Assembly: GCA_963210315.1 (NCBI GenBank)
Contig: OY723303.1
Span: 372,001 to 436,000 of the forward strand
DNA from: Rhynchopus euleeides
Lineage: Eukaryota; Euglenozoa; Diplonemea; Diplonemida; Diplonemidae
Length of the DNA stretch: 64,000 nt
Direction: 5' to 3'
Made by a program: the position numbers and the translations under genes. Shown here piece by piece: positions 21,201-29,238 of the stretch. The notes below the pieces were generated by a model. The model searched no databases and was not told the DNA's origin. It saw nothing but the letters and a program-made list of their open reading frames with translations. The first letter of the stretch is position 1; each line of letters starts with the position of its first letter.

Positions 21201-22856
21201 AACGAGCAGCCGCTGCCCATGTCTTTTGCTGACAGAATCACCACCGTGGCGCAGCTGCACCGCTACTTCATCGCAGTCTTGGCGGCGCGACAGGAGAAGG
21301 ACGGGCTGCTCGACCGCTCTGTACGCCACCACCGCACTACAGTCTACCCCTGGGAGTGGAGCACCCCCACCCCCGAGAGTGCCTGCATCCCTGCACTGGC
21401 GCCATCCGAAGTCAAGCAGACGTGGGGCAAGCGGCCCCCAGGCATGTGGGTGGCTCTCTGCGACTGGCTAAGGGGCCTGAAGTGGGGACCGCAGGGGGGC
21501 GAGCAAACTGTGACCCTGATGGAGCTAGCCGTGGACTTCGAGCTGTCGACGGGCCTCACCCTCCCAGACACCGTGACACGCCGCATCCGCCCCCCTACCC
21601 ACGTGGACCCGAATAAGAAGGGTGCGAGGGAGGCCCGCCCGCGCATTCCTGCAGACACGGCCCCGGGGCTCACCCTGTACTTTGACGGTGGCGCGCGCGA
21701 CAACGGCACCCCCTTCGCTGTGGCGGGGGCAGGGGCGGTGCTGTACCAAGACGGCTGCAAGGTCTCAGAGAAAGTGCTCCCGCTGCTGAACGTGCGTAGC
21801 AACAACATTGCTGAGTACGAGGCGCTACGAGCAGGCCTGCGCCTCCTCGAGAGGGGCGATGCCCCTGAGGGCCCAGTCACAGTGCGAGGCGACTCCCAGG
21901 TGGTGCTGCGGCAGCTCCGAGGGGAATCCCTGTGCCGGGATGCCGCCCTCCGTCCTCTTTTCCTCAGCACGTCCGCGCTGGCTGCGGACCTCCAACCGAG
22001 GTTCACTCTCACGTATGAGCATGTGAAGAGGGAATCCAACACCGATGCTGACGCCCTCAGCAACGCCGCGATGGATGAGGCTGAAAGGCTGGGGGCCTCG
22101 CGGCAGAAGCTCCAGCAGGACCTCACGGTGTTCCAGAGCAGTATCCTAGGGAAAGCCGCCTCGCTGAAAGGACTCTGCAGTATGGTGACGAAAGTGGGCA
22201 AAGGGCCCTGGCATTGCGGTCATGCTGCCAACTCAACGGTCCTCACGGCTCTCGGCGGAACTGTGGCGGCGGGCCTGTCGAGGAGGGCCCAACTGAACCC
22301 TGCCACTGAATCGGTGATGCGCAGCCTCCAAGCACACCTGGCTGAGCCAGTCCACAGCCGGCAAGATACGGTATTCCATGACCGCGGAATGGCGTGGGCC
22401 GCCACCTTCGCCCCACAGCCGCACTACCCAGAGGGCTGGCAGCAGCCGGCCCAGCAGTGGGCGGCGCGCGGTCGGCAGGCCAACAGCCGGGTGGGACGCC
22501 CATGGGAGCGGAGGGGCGCTGCCCCCCGTACTGCCCCCCCTGGTGCCAGGAGGAACGCAAAGGTGCTTGCCTGCAAGTTGCATTGGAAGCCCCGTTGCTC
22601 GGCATGCCAAAAGCGACGCCTCCCAGAGGAGGTGTGCTGCCGCAACCACCACAAAGAGGGGGACGGGCTCCCGGTCACTATGGGCTTCTGCAAACGCCAC
22701 AGCATGGACCGATGCGGTGACTGCTACAGCGATGGCAAATCACTAACACATTGCTGCCACACACACCACGCTGGCTATGCTGCACGCCCTCCTCCCCGGA
22801 GTGGCACTGAGTTGGCCCCACACTCTAACCCGAGTGGGGCCTCCGCTGTGACGTAG
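18204..22856 (+). CDS. Non-LTR retrotransposon polyprotein: partial endonuclease, RT, CCHC, archaeal-type RNase H, double Cys/His motif
   Basis: About 1550 codons. Recognisable sequence starts with the C-terminal part of an apurinic-type endonuclease (GGWVDA...TRLDICLMNP...THCPLFVDLDL), so the 5' end is missing. RT: motif A VALDFKKCFDTVP, motif B NGIMQGCPIS, motif C SFVDDVYATAS, all catalytic residues present. Then a C-x2-C...H-x4-C knuckle (CRYCTAGAPETVSHLWWDC). The RNase H is of the archaeal/RVT_3 type: LYFDGGARDNG, NNIAEYEALRAGL, VRGDSQVVLRQL and NTDADALSNAA supply the D, E, D, D set. The last ~75 residues carry two copies of C-x2-H-x4-C-x2-C-x9-CC-x2-HH at 22572-22652 and 22689-22769. The frame is open to the stop. 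Whether this copy can move is doubtful without a full endonuclease. Confidence 0.9.
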   Translation, partial: QACRVGGWVDAATTHADLAQQSVQNTCWASENGTRLDICLMNPCAAPALRRVEVAKRGDYNIPTHCPLFVDLDLTAFRRPKKICILPTPFPAGKPKLGDAAARGVMQDVLAEGELRHGATAAQLLHRASTCGERFLKRVHVGHLERQEAAYTGRAEGYRMQWSRTATKHHPASARGAGDMNTRAKDGLLGNIRCLVKEGLKRLQAEKPYGLTNGEEHAWNAAKKRLREGGLPQGLQAALANTTSQLPDLEILEQALIVLEGSQRGMFDRLREARIRTWKARMQKAWTYEAGQVFAYLADRFCAPATFMRREDGSFTACPKEADELLRSDTAWGGYFRKYATTPEPRWDTFRQRYLRFLPETADMECKTITAEDVGKALAKMSTSTSPGLHGWRVHELRQLPHELLKLFAEVFNEVERSGEWPEQLMHAMICLIPKPGSSGEPLSQRPISITPVLYRVWAAIRVKPALKWLETIAPEDLHGCRPGHGAEDLIWHLAARIEEAHLTGRPLHGVALDFKKCFDTVPIDLTFRLAAELGFDTRVLRTLRAAYRTMQRHFRASGTIGEGFLPTNGIMQGCPISVVLINVLVGVWMRMVEHRQDTRALSFVDDVYATASSPEVLQEVVNDSADFSHDTGMAICAEIKSHVFSTSPGPLRIMYRARDGEATPLRQRNSFDCLGAMLHARLIREGRTAPQSERIARRKEGAQQNLGRTSALPLPVQWKGQAAAMTAGARLYYDALVTRWDSKAIRRWRGLFVAALWSGPPRRAQEIVLCVLHQAHRVDPAIAPPYRQITTWAKQIKKWGHSRVLSEEAWGSKERLEGTGPLALFWAALQGIGWRWSTATTLAYTDEAGRAVTFDPVAATPSAWAIFAHDLRQTLRNATAGKLAERREDFQGAEHGIDGRVTRCVLEGEGAAITGYQRGLLRSVIAGAVPARGRTGLGEVCRYCTAGAPETVSHLWWDCAAWEPVRQKHPVAARDRTAWPACLAQCGVAPVYRYGVPENEQPLPMSFADRITTVAQLHRYFIAVLAARQEKDGLLDRSVRHHRTTVYPWEWSTPTPESACIPALAPSEVKQTWGKRPPGMWVALCDWLRGLKWGPQGGEQTVTLMELAVDFELSTGLTLPDTVTRRIRPPTHVDPNKKGAREARPRIPADTAPGLTLYFDGGARDNGTPFAVAGAGAVLYQDGCKVSEKVLPLLNVRSNNIAEYEALRAGLRLLERGDAPEGPVTVRGDSQVVLRQLRGESLCRDAALRPLFLSTSALAADLQPRFTLTYEHVKRESNTDADALSNAAMDEAERLGASRQKLQQDLTVFQSSILGKAASLKGLCSMVTKVGKGPWHCGHAANSTVLTALGGTVAAGLSRRAQLNPATESVMRSLQAHLAEPVHSRQDTVFHDRGMAWAATFAPQPHYPEGWQQPAQQWAARGRQANSRVGRPWERRGAAPRTAPPGARRNAKVLACKLHWKPRCSACQKRRLPEEVCCRNHHKEGDGLPVTMGFCKRHSMDRCGDCYSDGKSLTHCCHTHHAGYAARPPPRSGTELAPHSNPSGASAVT

Positions 22857-24009
22857 AAGTGGGCGGGGGTGGGCAATGATCCGCGCAGGATCTCCCCACA
22901 CAAAACGTGGTCACCACACACACACACACCTCACGCAGACGCGTGGATGGAATTATTTTGTGTGTCAGCGAGGCTAGCCGCACAGAACTGGCCCCTGTTG
23001 ATGCATGGCCTTCTCACCGATGTCCAGAACCGGGGTGGGGGGTATCTCCGCGGGATAGGGTTTCTTCTGGGTGGCAACGCCCCACGCACATCTGAGATGG
23101 TCTACTGTTTTTTGTCTTGCCCGCCGGTGGACCACCAGGAGGAGGGGAGGGACCCGGTGTGTAGGCGCATTGAGCCATCCAGGTGGGCAGTAACGCAGCG
23201 CAGCAGGGAGCCGCAAAAAAATAAAACCCTGTGCCTGGAATTTTGACCGAGTTAGATAAAATTTTCAGTGCAATCCTTCAGCACCTCCCCCCTAGATTTT
23301 TAGGTTTTCTTGACCCAATGATCGAAATCTGCGACATAGTGGAAATCCCGGGGACATGTCGAATTCGAAAATTTTGGGTTAAAAACCCCAGGGGGGACCC
23401 TTTGGTTTCACCCCCTGTTGGGGGGCCTGGTGGGCGTTCAGGTGAGCTGAGACCCTTCGGGTTCTGACAGAGTGCAGCAATGGTAATCAACCGTCGTGAA
23501 CGTATTTTCGTGCCGGCATGGCTATCCATGGGCACCGTGGCATGTCGCCGCATCCGTCCCGATCAACAAGTGCCAGAGGCAAATCAGGAGTCCTGGTCCA
23601 GTGCAGGCACCTGCGCTGCAGATACCCAAGGGACTGTTGTGCACAAAAATGCACACGCAAGGACAGCAACTGACTGAGGCAATGCAGCTCGCAGCCTATC
23701 GATTCGATTCGTGGCACCAAGCCTCACGAGCTGGTCACGCGACACCACGTTACTCTGCGTGGCATATTCCGTGCAATGGCTTGGGCAGCAGTGCACAGGG
23801 GAACTTCTGCTGCACTGCGACAGGACAACCCAAGCACGTGCCGCGTACATCCGGAGGTGAAGTTGGATGAGGGAGATCAGTGGCTTCTGGGAGGAAAGGG
23901 GCGACCGCATCCACGTCGCGGATAACACACTCAGCACACGAGCGGGCGTTGCATGAAATCCCCCATGTGTAAACAGGGGAAATCGGCCTTTTAGGGGATC
24001 CTGGTCAGA
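22857..24009. other. Intergenic region with decayed repeats
   Basis: The first ~100 bases are probably the LINE 3' UTR, with no poly(A) tail visible. The segment 23260-23470 (AT-rich with CCCC/GGGG blocks) resembles in style the arms of the foldback elements elsewhere in the window. No gene recognised. Confidence 0.45.
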
Positions 24010-24277
24010 AATGGAACACTATCGACACATGTCACTCAACACGGGGGAATGGGGAGGGGAGAGGTTGTGGTGAAACGCACACACCTCGACCTGTGATGAG
24101 GTGAGATGTGGCTCTGCAATTACGGCACTACGCGTGCCGTAAACTCGAATGACCTGCTTTCTCCGTGTTCCATTTCCTCCTTCATTGCATGAGGCTACAA
24201 AATGGAACACTATCGACACATGTCACTCAACACGGGGGAATGGGGAGGGGAGAGGTTGTGGTGAAACGCACACACCC
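24010..24277 (-). repeat. Element 1 3' terminal A-B-A repeats
   Basis: The block starting AATGGAACACTATCGACACA occurs at 24010 and again at about 24200, each continuing through GGTTGTGGTGAAACGCACAC. The intervening block B begins CTCGACCTGTGATGAGGTGA and includes ACGGCACTACGCGTGCCGTA, which is a palindrome with one loose centre. Confidence 0.9.
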
Positions 24278-24370
24278 AACCCCCTAGGACCCCTAGGGAC
24301 TGAGGAGCTCCGCTCATCAGCTAAGATGGCCCCGTGCCGCCAGCATGGCACACAGCTCCGTCTGGTCCCT

Positions 24371-25987
24371 TTACAGATCGATGACGACCTCGCCCCGCGC
24401 ACCCCTCGTGAAGGGATCGGCCTTCTGCTCGTGGGTCGGCACCCACTCGGGCAACACCTGCAGCTGCGCCGCTGCAGCGACGTCGAACAGCACCTGCAGG
24501 CACCTATTGGCGACGTAATTGCCAGAGTGCCCCTTCAGGATGCTCCGCACTACCGGGAGGTTGTCGACCTTCAGTCGCAGCTTGCACCGCCGGCGCCCCA
24601 GCCGGGAGGCCAACCGCACCCCCAGTGCAGCGGCCCACATCTCCTTGATGTAAATGTGTGCTGACGCTTCGCCGGCCCCGAAGGCCCCCTGCGCCACCTC
24701 GCCGGTCTCCGCAAGCGCCGCCCACGCGCGTGATGACGCGTCTGTCCACACTGTGCACTCCTCGTCGTATGGAGCCTCCCGGTCCACCCACCGGTTCTCC
24801 GCGATCGCCTGCAGACATACGCGCGCGTCCCAGACCGCACTCGGCTGCATCCTGGTGGGCTCGTCCCACGCGTTGTTGTTCGTTGATACATGCCGCGCGA
24901 TGCTGCGTATGGCCCCGATGAGGTTTGGCGAGTAGCACAGATGACGGCTTCGTGTGTACGTCCACCACACGATGGCCCCCGTCACCTTGAAGAATGCCCG
25001 GGGTGTTGCCTCCCCGGACAACACGTTCTGCACATGCACCGCCTCCAGCAGCTGCGCCACCCATTTCTCCGAGGAGCGGAACCTCTTCGTCGGCCCCCGC
25101 AGGTCGAACTCCAGCCCGAAGGCCGCAAACTGTCTCTGGGGTTGCCCCTCGGCCTCCTCGTGCAGCTCGACTCTCGCGTAGGCACACCTCTGCTTGAACT
25201 CGGTGTATCTCCTCGCCGCCTCCTCCTCGCTGCCCCCGAGGATGATGTAGTTGTCCACCCATGCGACGTTCCCCGGCCCTGCGAGAACCCTCGAGATGCG
25301 CTGCGCTATCGATGGGCTCCACGACCACCCCATGCACAGCACCTTCAGCCACAAGTCGAGTGTGCCGCCTCTGCCATCTCCCAGGCGCATGCCGAAGTAC
25401 TTCCGGATCGGCTTCGCGAGGGGTATCTGGTAAAAAAATGATACTCCATCCGCGATCACGGCTGCATCTGCGTTCAGCACTGCGTCGATCACGTCCCTGA
25501 TGCGCGGCAGCCGCATCTCAGGGGGGCGCCTCATCGCGGCGTTCAGCTTTCGTGCATCGACCACCAGCCGGAGATCCCCTGCCTTTTTTGCCACTGTGAA
25601 AGCCGGCATCGTCATCTGGGGGTCCCCCTGCATCGGCTCCACCACCTCCCATTCGAGCAGCTTGTCCGCGTGCTGCCGCATGTGCCGCGAGGTGCCCCTC
25701 GCCATCCTGCCGCCTGTCGGTTTCGTCAGCAGGCTCTCGAAGGCGTCGAGTGACGTGATGACGTCCAGCACATCTTCAAGCTCCCCGTGGAGGTCCAGGC
25801 TGCGGACCGCGTCGAGGGCCATCCTGTTGGATGATATGGGTGCCAGCACCCCCCCCTCACGTTCGGCTTCCGGTCGCACCTGCGCTCCCTCCACCTCCAC
25901 GGAGAAGTCCCCGCCGTACCCGATGTCCAGCCCAGCACTGCACGCCTCGTCCCCCTCGCCCTCGGGGTCGTATGCGTAGGCACACAT
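24371..25987 (-). CDS. Element 1 reverse transcriptase/RNase H (ORF3)
   Basis: 538 residues from the first ATG after the recombinase stop (25987). The frame is open much further upstream, so a frameshift or re-initiation from the recombinase frame is also possible. RT: LPAFT-like MPAFTVAKKAGDLRLVVDARKLN, motif A VIADGVSFFYQIPL, then LCMGWSWSPSIAQ. Motif C reads VAWVDNYIILGG, so the second Asp of the usual Y-x-D-D is Asn. The RNase H carries VWTDASS, IKEMWAAALG, LKVDNLPVV and QKADPFTRG, giving D, E, D, D. It ends just inside the A-B-A repeats. The same D-N change is present in element 2. Confidence 0.88.
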   Translation of the reverse strand: MCAYAYDPEGEGDEACSAGLDIGYGGDFSVEVEGAQVRPEAEREGGVLAPISSNRMALDAVRSLDLHGELEDVLDVITSLDAFESLLTKPTGGRMARGTSRHMRQHADKLLEWEVVEPMQGDPQMTMPAFTVAKKAGDLRLVVDARKLNAAMRRPPEMRLPRIRDVIDAVLNADAAVIADGVSFFYQIPLAKPIRKYFGMRLGDGRGGTLDLWLKVLCMGWSWSPSIAQRISRVLAGPGNVAWVDNYIILGGSEEEAARRYTEFKQRCAYARVELHEEAEGQPQRQFAAFGLEFDLRGPTKRFRSSEKWVAQLLEAVHVQNVLSGEATPRAFFKVTGAIVWWTYTRSRHLCYSPNLIGAIRSIARHVSTNNNAWDEPTRMQPSAVWDARVCLQAIAENRWVDREAPYDEECTVWTDASSRAWAALAETGEVAQGAFGAGEASAHIYIKEMWAAALGVRLASRLGRRRCKLRLKVDNLPVVRSILKGHSGNYVANRCLQVLFDVAAAAQLQVLPEWVPTHEQKADPFTRGARGEVVIDL

Positions 25988-26076
25988 CCTCAGGATACCC
26001 TCGAAGTTGCTCGGCTTGGCGAGGTGGGCGGCGCACGACGGGAACGCCCCAAGAGCCCTGGGGATGCGCCCCGCCG

Positions 26077-28044
26077 CTAGAGCTGGCGTGATGTAGTCGC
26101 GGTCTCCTCCACGAGACGAGTCGCGGCCAGTGGGGCGTACTGCAGCAGCCCCTCTGTCGTCCGGTGGCGGGTCAGCTTCTGCACCGCTCGCAACTCGAGC
26201 CCCTTGTGAATCAGGTGGTGCACTGCCCCCCTGCGTAGACTGTGTGGCGTCAGCGCGGGGTTCACCCGTTTTACCGCCCGGGACACCTTGCTGTACGACA
26301 CGCCTTGAACCAGGCCGCCGTCCCGGTTCTTCCGCATCGTCTTCCCCAGCACACCGTTCAGCTGCGTAGGCAAACACACCCCTGTAGTCTGTCCCTTCGC
26401 GAACGGGTCGTTCTTGGTGCCCCTCCAGGTTATAGATACCACCCCGTCGTTCTTCACCCGCACCTCTCGGGTTGCAATACTCTTCACGTCCGAGCACCTT
26501 GCGGCCCCGTGCCACATCAGCCCCAGTGCCAGTCGCACCTCGGGGTCCCGCTCGTCCCGCATCGCCTGCTCCACTTCTGCCTTCGTCGCCGGCACCGCCT
26601 GTGTCCGGGGCACCTCCGCCCCCATGCGCCTCAGTCCCCGTCTGAACGCGTCGAGCTTGTGCGAGTGCACTGTGTCCTCCAGCATGTGGCGGTGCGCGGA
26701 CGACACGGCGTAGCTGTAGGCCAGCCCCGAGGATGGCAGCACGTTGTCGACAGACATCTTCTTGGAGACCCACAAGATGATCGCCGTCCCCGTGTCGATG
26801 GGTCCCTCGGCGGCCTCCCAGGCCTGACGGAACTCCTGGAACCGCCGGTAGCACGACGCGATGTTGTCCCATGTGGAGTTCGCGAGTGCCCGGTCCAGAA
26901 CGGCGTTGGCTGCAGACACGACTTCCCCCCTCGTCCCGTCCGGGAGGGTTGCTGTCTCTGACATCCGCGGGCGTCCTCGAGTTGCTGGCCCCCTGCGCAG
27001 CCACCGCTGCAGCCCCGACTCGATTGTGTGGCCTTCCGCTGTCGGGTCCCGCCCCTGGGATCCCGTCTGCTGCACTGCTGGGCCGGCCCGCTCTGTCGCC
27101 TGCTCTCTCCGAGCAGTGTTGGTGACCGGCCACGGCCTGTGTGGCGTCATCCCGTGATCTTGCTGCGCCATTTGCTCCCCCTGAGCACTGGGCTGTATTC
27201 TTACTAACCACGGTGTGCGTGGATTCTGCTCCCCCTGAGCTTGATGCACCGCTGGCTCCCCTTGAGCACTGGGCTGTGTGATTTGCGTTTTTACTAGCCA
27301 CGGCGTGCGTGGATTCTGCTCCCCTTGAGCTTGCTTCGCCGCTGGCTCCCCTTGAGCACTGGGCTGTGTGATTTTCGTTTTTACTATCCACGGCGTGCGT
27401 GGTTTCTGCTCCCCTTGAGCTTGCTTCGCCGCTGGCTCCCCTTGAGCACTGGGCTGTGTGATTTTCGTTTTTACTATCCACGGCGTGCGTGGTTTCTGCT
27501 CCCCTTGAGCTTGCTTCGCCGCTGGCTCCCCTTGAGCACTGGGCTGTGTGATTTGCGTTTTTACTAGCCACGGCGTGCGTGGATTCTGCTCCCCTTGAGC
27601 TTGATGCGCCGCTGGCTCCCCTTGAGCACTGGGCTGTGTGATTTGCGTTTTTACTAGCCACGGCGTGCGTGGATTCTGCTCCCCTTGAGCTTGATGCGCC
27701 GCTGGCTCCCCTTGAGCACTGGGCTGTGTGATTTCCGTTTTTACTAGCCACGGCGTGCGTGGATTCTGCTCCCCTTGAGCTTGCTTCGCCGCTGGCTCCC
27801 CTTGAGCACTGGGCTGTGTGATTTCCGTTTTTACTAGCCACGGCGTGCGTGGGTTCTGCTCCCCTTGAGCTTGATGCGCCGCTGGCTCCCCTTGAGCACT
27901 GGGCTGTGTGGTTTGCGCTTTTACTCGCCACGGCATGCGTGAATTCTGCTCCCCTTGAGCTTGTGGCACCGCTGGTTCCCCTTGAAGTGTGGACTGTGTG
28001 TGCAGTGGCGGTGTGTCTGAGGGAGGTGTCGCCGGCCCGCACAA
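26077..28044 (-). CDS. Element 1 tyrosine recombinase with N-terminal 30-residue repeats (ORF2)
   Basis: 655 residues. The N-terminal ~300 are about ten copies of a 30-residue repeat (consensus starts QGEPAAHQAQGEQNPRTPW). The C-terminal half is a tyrosine recombinase: GAARCSDVKSI supplies the first Arg, TWRGTKNDPF a possible Lys, HSLRRGAVHHL the H-x-x-R, LTRHRT the next His and LLQYAPLA the nucleophilic Tyr. This enzyme would insert the circular cDNA by site-specific recombination, which explains the absence of integrase and of target-site duplications. It starts 30 bases after ORF1 ends. The repeat array is open in a second frame as well. Confidence 0.9.
   Translation of the reverse strand: MCGPATPPSDTPPLHTQSTLQGEPAVPQAQGEQNSRMPWRVKAQTTQPSAQGEPAAHQAQGEQNPRTPWLVKTEITQPSAQGEPAAKQAQGEQNPRTPWLVKTEITQPSAQGEPAAHQAQGEQNPRTPWLVKTQITQPSAQGEPAAHQAQGEQNPRTPWLVKTQITQPSAQGEPAAKQAQGEQKPRTPWIVKTKITQPSAQGEPAAKQAQGEQKPRTPWIVKTKITQPSAQGEPAAKQAQGEQNPRTPWLVKTQITQPSAQGEPAVHQAQGEQNPRTPWLVRIQPSAQGEQMAQQDHGMTPHRPWPVTNTARREQATERAGPAVQQTGSQGRDPTAEGHTIESGLQRWLRRGPATRGRPRMSETATLPDGTRGEVVSAANAVLDRALANSTWDNIASCYRRFQEFRQAWEAAEGPIDTGTAIILWVSKKMSVDNVLPSSGLAYSYAVSSAHRHMLEDTVHSHKLDAFRRGLRRMGAEVPRTQAVPATKAEVEQAMRDERDPEVRLALGLMWHGAARCSDVKSIATREVRVKNDGVVSITWRGTKNDPFAKGQTTGVCLPTQLNGVLGKTMRKNRDGGLVQGVSYSKVSRAVKRVNPALTPHSLRRGAVHHLIHKGLELRAVQKLTRHRTTEGLLQYAPLAATRLVEETATTSRQL
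27174..27996 (-). repeat. 90-base in-frame tandem repeat within the recombinase ORF
   Basis: About nine or ten units of 90 bases, each containing CCCCTTGAGCACTGGGCTGT and CCACGGCGTGCGTGG on the plus strand. One unit lacks nine bases, and the outer two are degenerate. The repeat encodes a Gln/Pro-rich linker, probably disordered. Confidence 0.9.
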
Positions 28045-28074
28045 CCCCGGCTCTCCCTGCGCAGGTGTGGCTTG

Positions 28075-29067
28075 TCACTTGCCCCACTTGGATCCCTTTC
28101 CCCCCTTACCTCCCTTCGGCACCACTGGCCTCTCTTCCTCCTCGTCCCACGCGCCCTCGGTGCGGCGCCGCTTGTTGTTGGCCTTCTCCTTCTCGCCCTC
28201 GCTCTGGGCTTGGCTCTGGAGCGACCTGAATAGTTGCTCCGTCAGCGCGCTTGCCGGCATGCCCTCCAGCCGCCGCTCCCAGTGCAGCTGCGCCGCGAGC
28301 CCGTACCACTCCCGGAGGCGCAGCCCCTCCAAGCGGACCAGGAGGTTGTGGGCAGCTTGCACTGCCTCAGGCTTCGTCGACACGATGGGGATCAGGATGT
28401 CCAACACGGAGAGCGCGACCCGAAGTTCGTGCTGGGGCCCGGTCGCTGCCGCAGCCGCATCGTCCGCCCCCTTCCCGAAACGATCACGCAGTGCCCTCAT
28501 GGCCATTGCGTGCAGCGCTGGCGACTGCATCCGGTGGCGCCATTGCTCCACCACCGTGATGCGGGTGCCGGTCAGCCCCTCGCGTTCCAGCTTCGCCTGC
28601 CGCTCCTTCCTCTGCATATCATCCAAGACCTCCTCCAGAATTGCCTTGGTGTTTGGGTTATCCACACCCCTCATCAACTCCCAGAGGTCCCTCACCTTGG
28701 GCGTAGCGTCACTCATGTTGGCATCGGCGTCGCCCTCGTCCTCCTCCTTGAGGGTCCATGTTGCCTCACCATTGTGGAGATACAGCGCGCAGAGGGGGCA
28801 GACCCAGTGTGGCTCCATCCACTGGTCGGTCATCTTCTCGACCGTCTGATCCCCCGTGCCCTCCATGTAGGCCTTCAGGCAGCTCTTCGTCGTCCGCCTT
28901 CCACACATGCGACACACAGACGAGTGCGCGTCGGAGTGCAGCGCCCCGCACTCCGGAAACACGCAGTCGGGGGTGCCGTCCACCCCCGCTGCGTTTCCCG
29001 GAACAACCGGGGTCGGAACATCGATCCACGCCTGGTCGATGATCACGGTTGCGTTCCGGTCCGGCAT
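28075..29067 (-). CDS. Element 1 ORF1, zinc-finger gag-like protein
   Basis: 330 residues from the ATG at 29067 (MPDRNATVI); the frame is open 30 codons more but without an earlier favoured start. Near the N terminus is a Cys-rich module: CVFPECGALH, CRMCGRRTTKSC and WVCPLCALYLH, spaced like a PHD/RING-type cross-brace finger. A charged, helical middle follows, then a basic tail (KANNKRRRTEG and GKGGKGGKGSKWGK). Element 2 has a counterpart with the same Cys pattern, which supports a structural ORF1/gag role. No similarity to retroviral capsid is visible. Confidence 0.8.
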   Translation of the reverse strand: MPDRNATVIIDQAWIDVPTPVVPGNAAGVDGTPDCVFPECGALHSDAHSSVCRMCGRRTTKSCLKAYMEGTGDQTVEKMTDQWMEPHWVCPLCALYLHNGEATWTLKEEDEGDADANMSDATPKVRDLWELMRGVDNPNTKAILEEVLDDMQRKERQAKLEREGLTGTRITVVEQWRHRMQSPALHAMAMRALRDRFGKGADDAAAAATGPQHELRVALSVLDILIPIVSTKPEAVQAAHNLLVRLEGLRLREWYGLAAQLHWERRLEGMPASALTEQLFRSLQSQAQSEGEKEKANNKRRRTEGAWDEEEERPVVPKGGKGGKGSKWGK

Positions 29068-29099
29068 TGTGTTGTTTGGTTGTTTGGGAGAGGTTGTGA

Positions 29100-29238
29100 G
29101 AGTTGTGGTGAAACGCACACACCTCGACCTGTGATGAGGTGAGATGTGGCTCTGCAATTACGGCACTACGCGTGCCGTAAACTCGAATGACCTGCTTTCT
29201 CCGTGTTCCATTTCCTCCTTCATTGCATGAGGCTACAG
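29100..29238 (-). repeat. Element 1 5' terminal B block
   Basis: Matches 24066-24200 almost base for base (GTGGTGAAACGCACACACCT through CATTGCATGAGGCTACA). The match stops at about 29238, which sets the element boundary. Confidence 0.9.

Larger units (their letters stand above)
24010..29238 (-). mobile_element. Complete tyrosine-recombinase (DIRS/Ngaro/VIPER-type) retrotransposon with split direct repeats, element 1
   Basis: About 5.2 kb, coding strand minus. Plus-strand left end: block A (24010-24086), block B (24087-24200), block A again (24200-24277). Right end: a short piece of A joined to block B (about 29100-29238). In coding orientation this is B at the 5' end and A-B-A at the 3' end, the split-direct-repeat arrangement of Ngaro/PAT-type elements. 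Internal order is zinc-finger ORF1, tyrosine recombinase, then RT/RNase H. Known VIPER elements of trypanosomatids have YR before RT, whereas most DIRS elements have YR last. All three frames are open, so this copy looks young. Confidence 0.9.

Noticed and set aside
26107..28087. N-terminal ~650 codons of the continuous element 1 RT frame
   Set aside because: They overlap the recombinase and its repeats in another frame and have no domain content; treated as a shadow, with the open frame noted as a finding.
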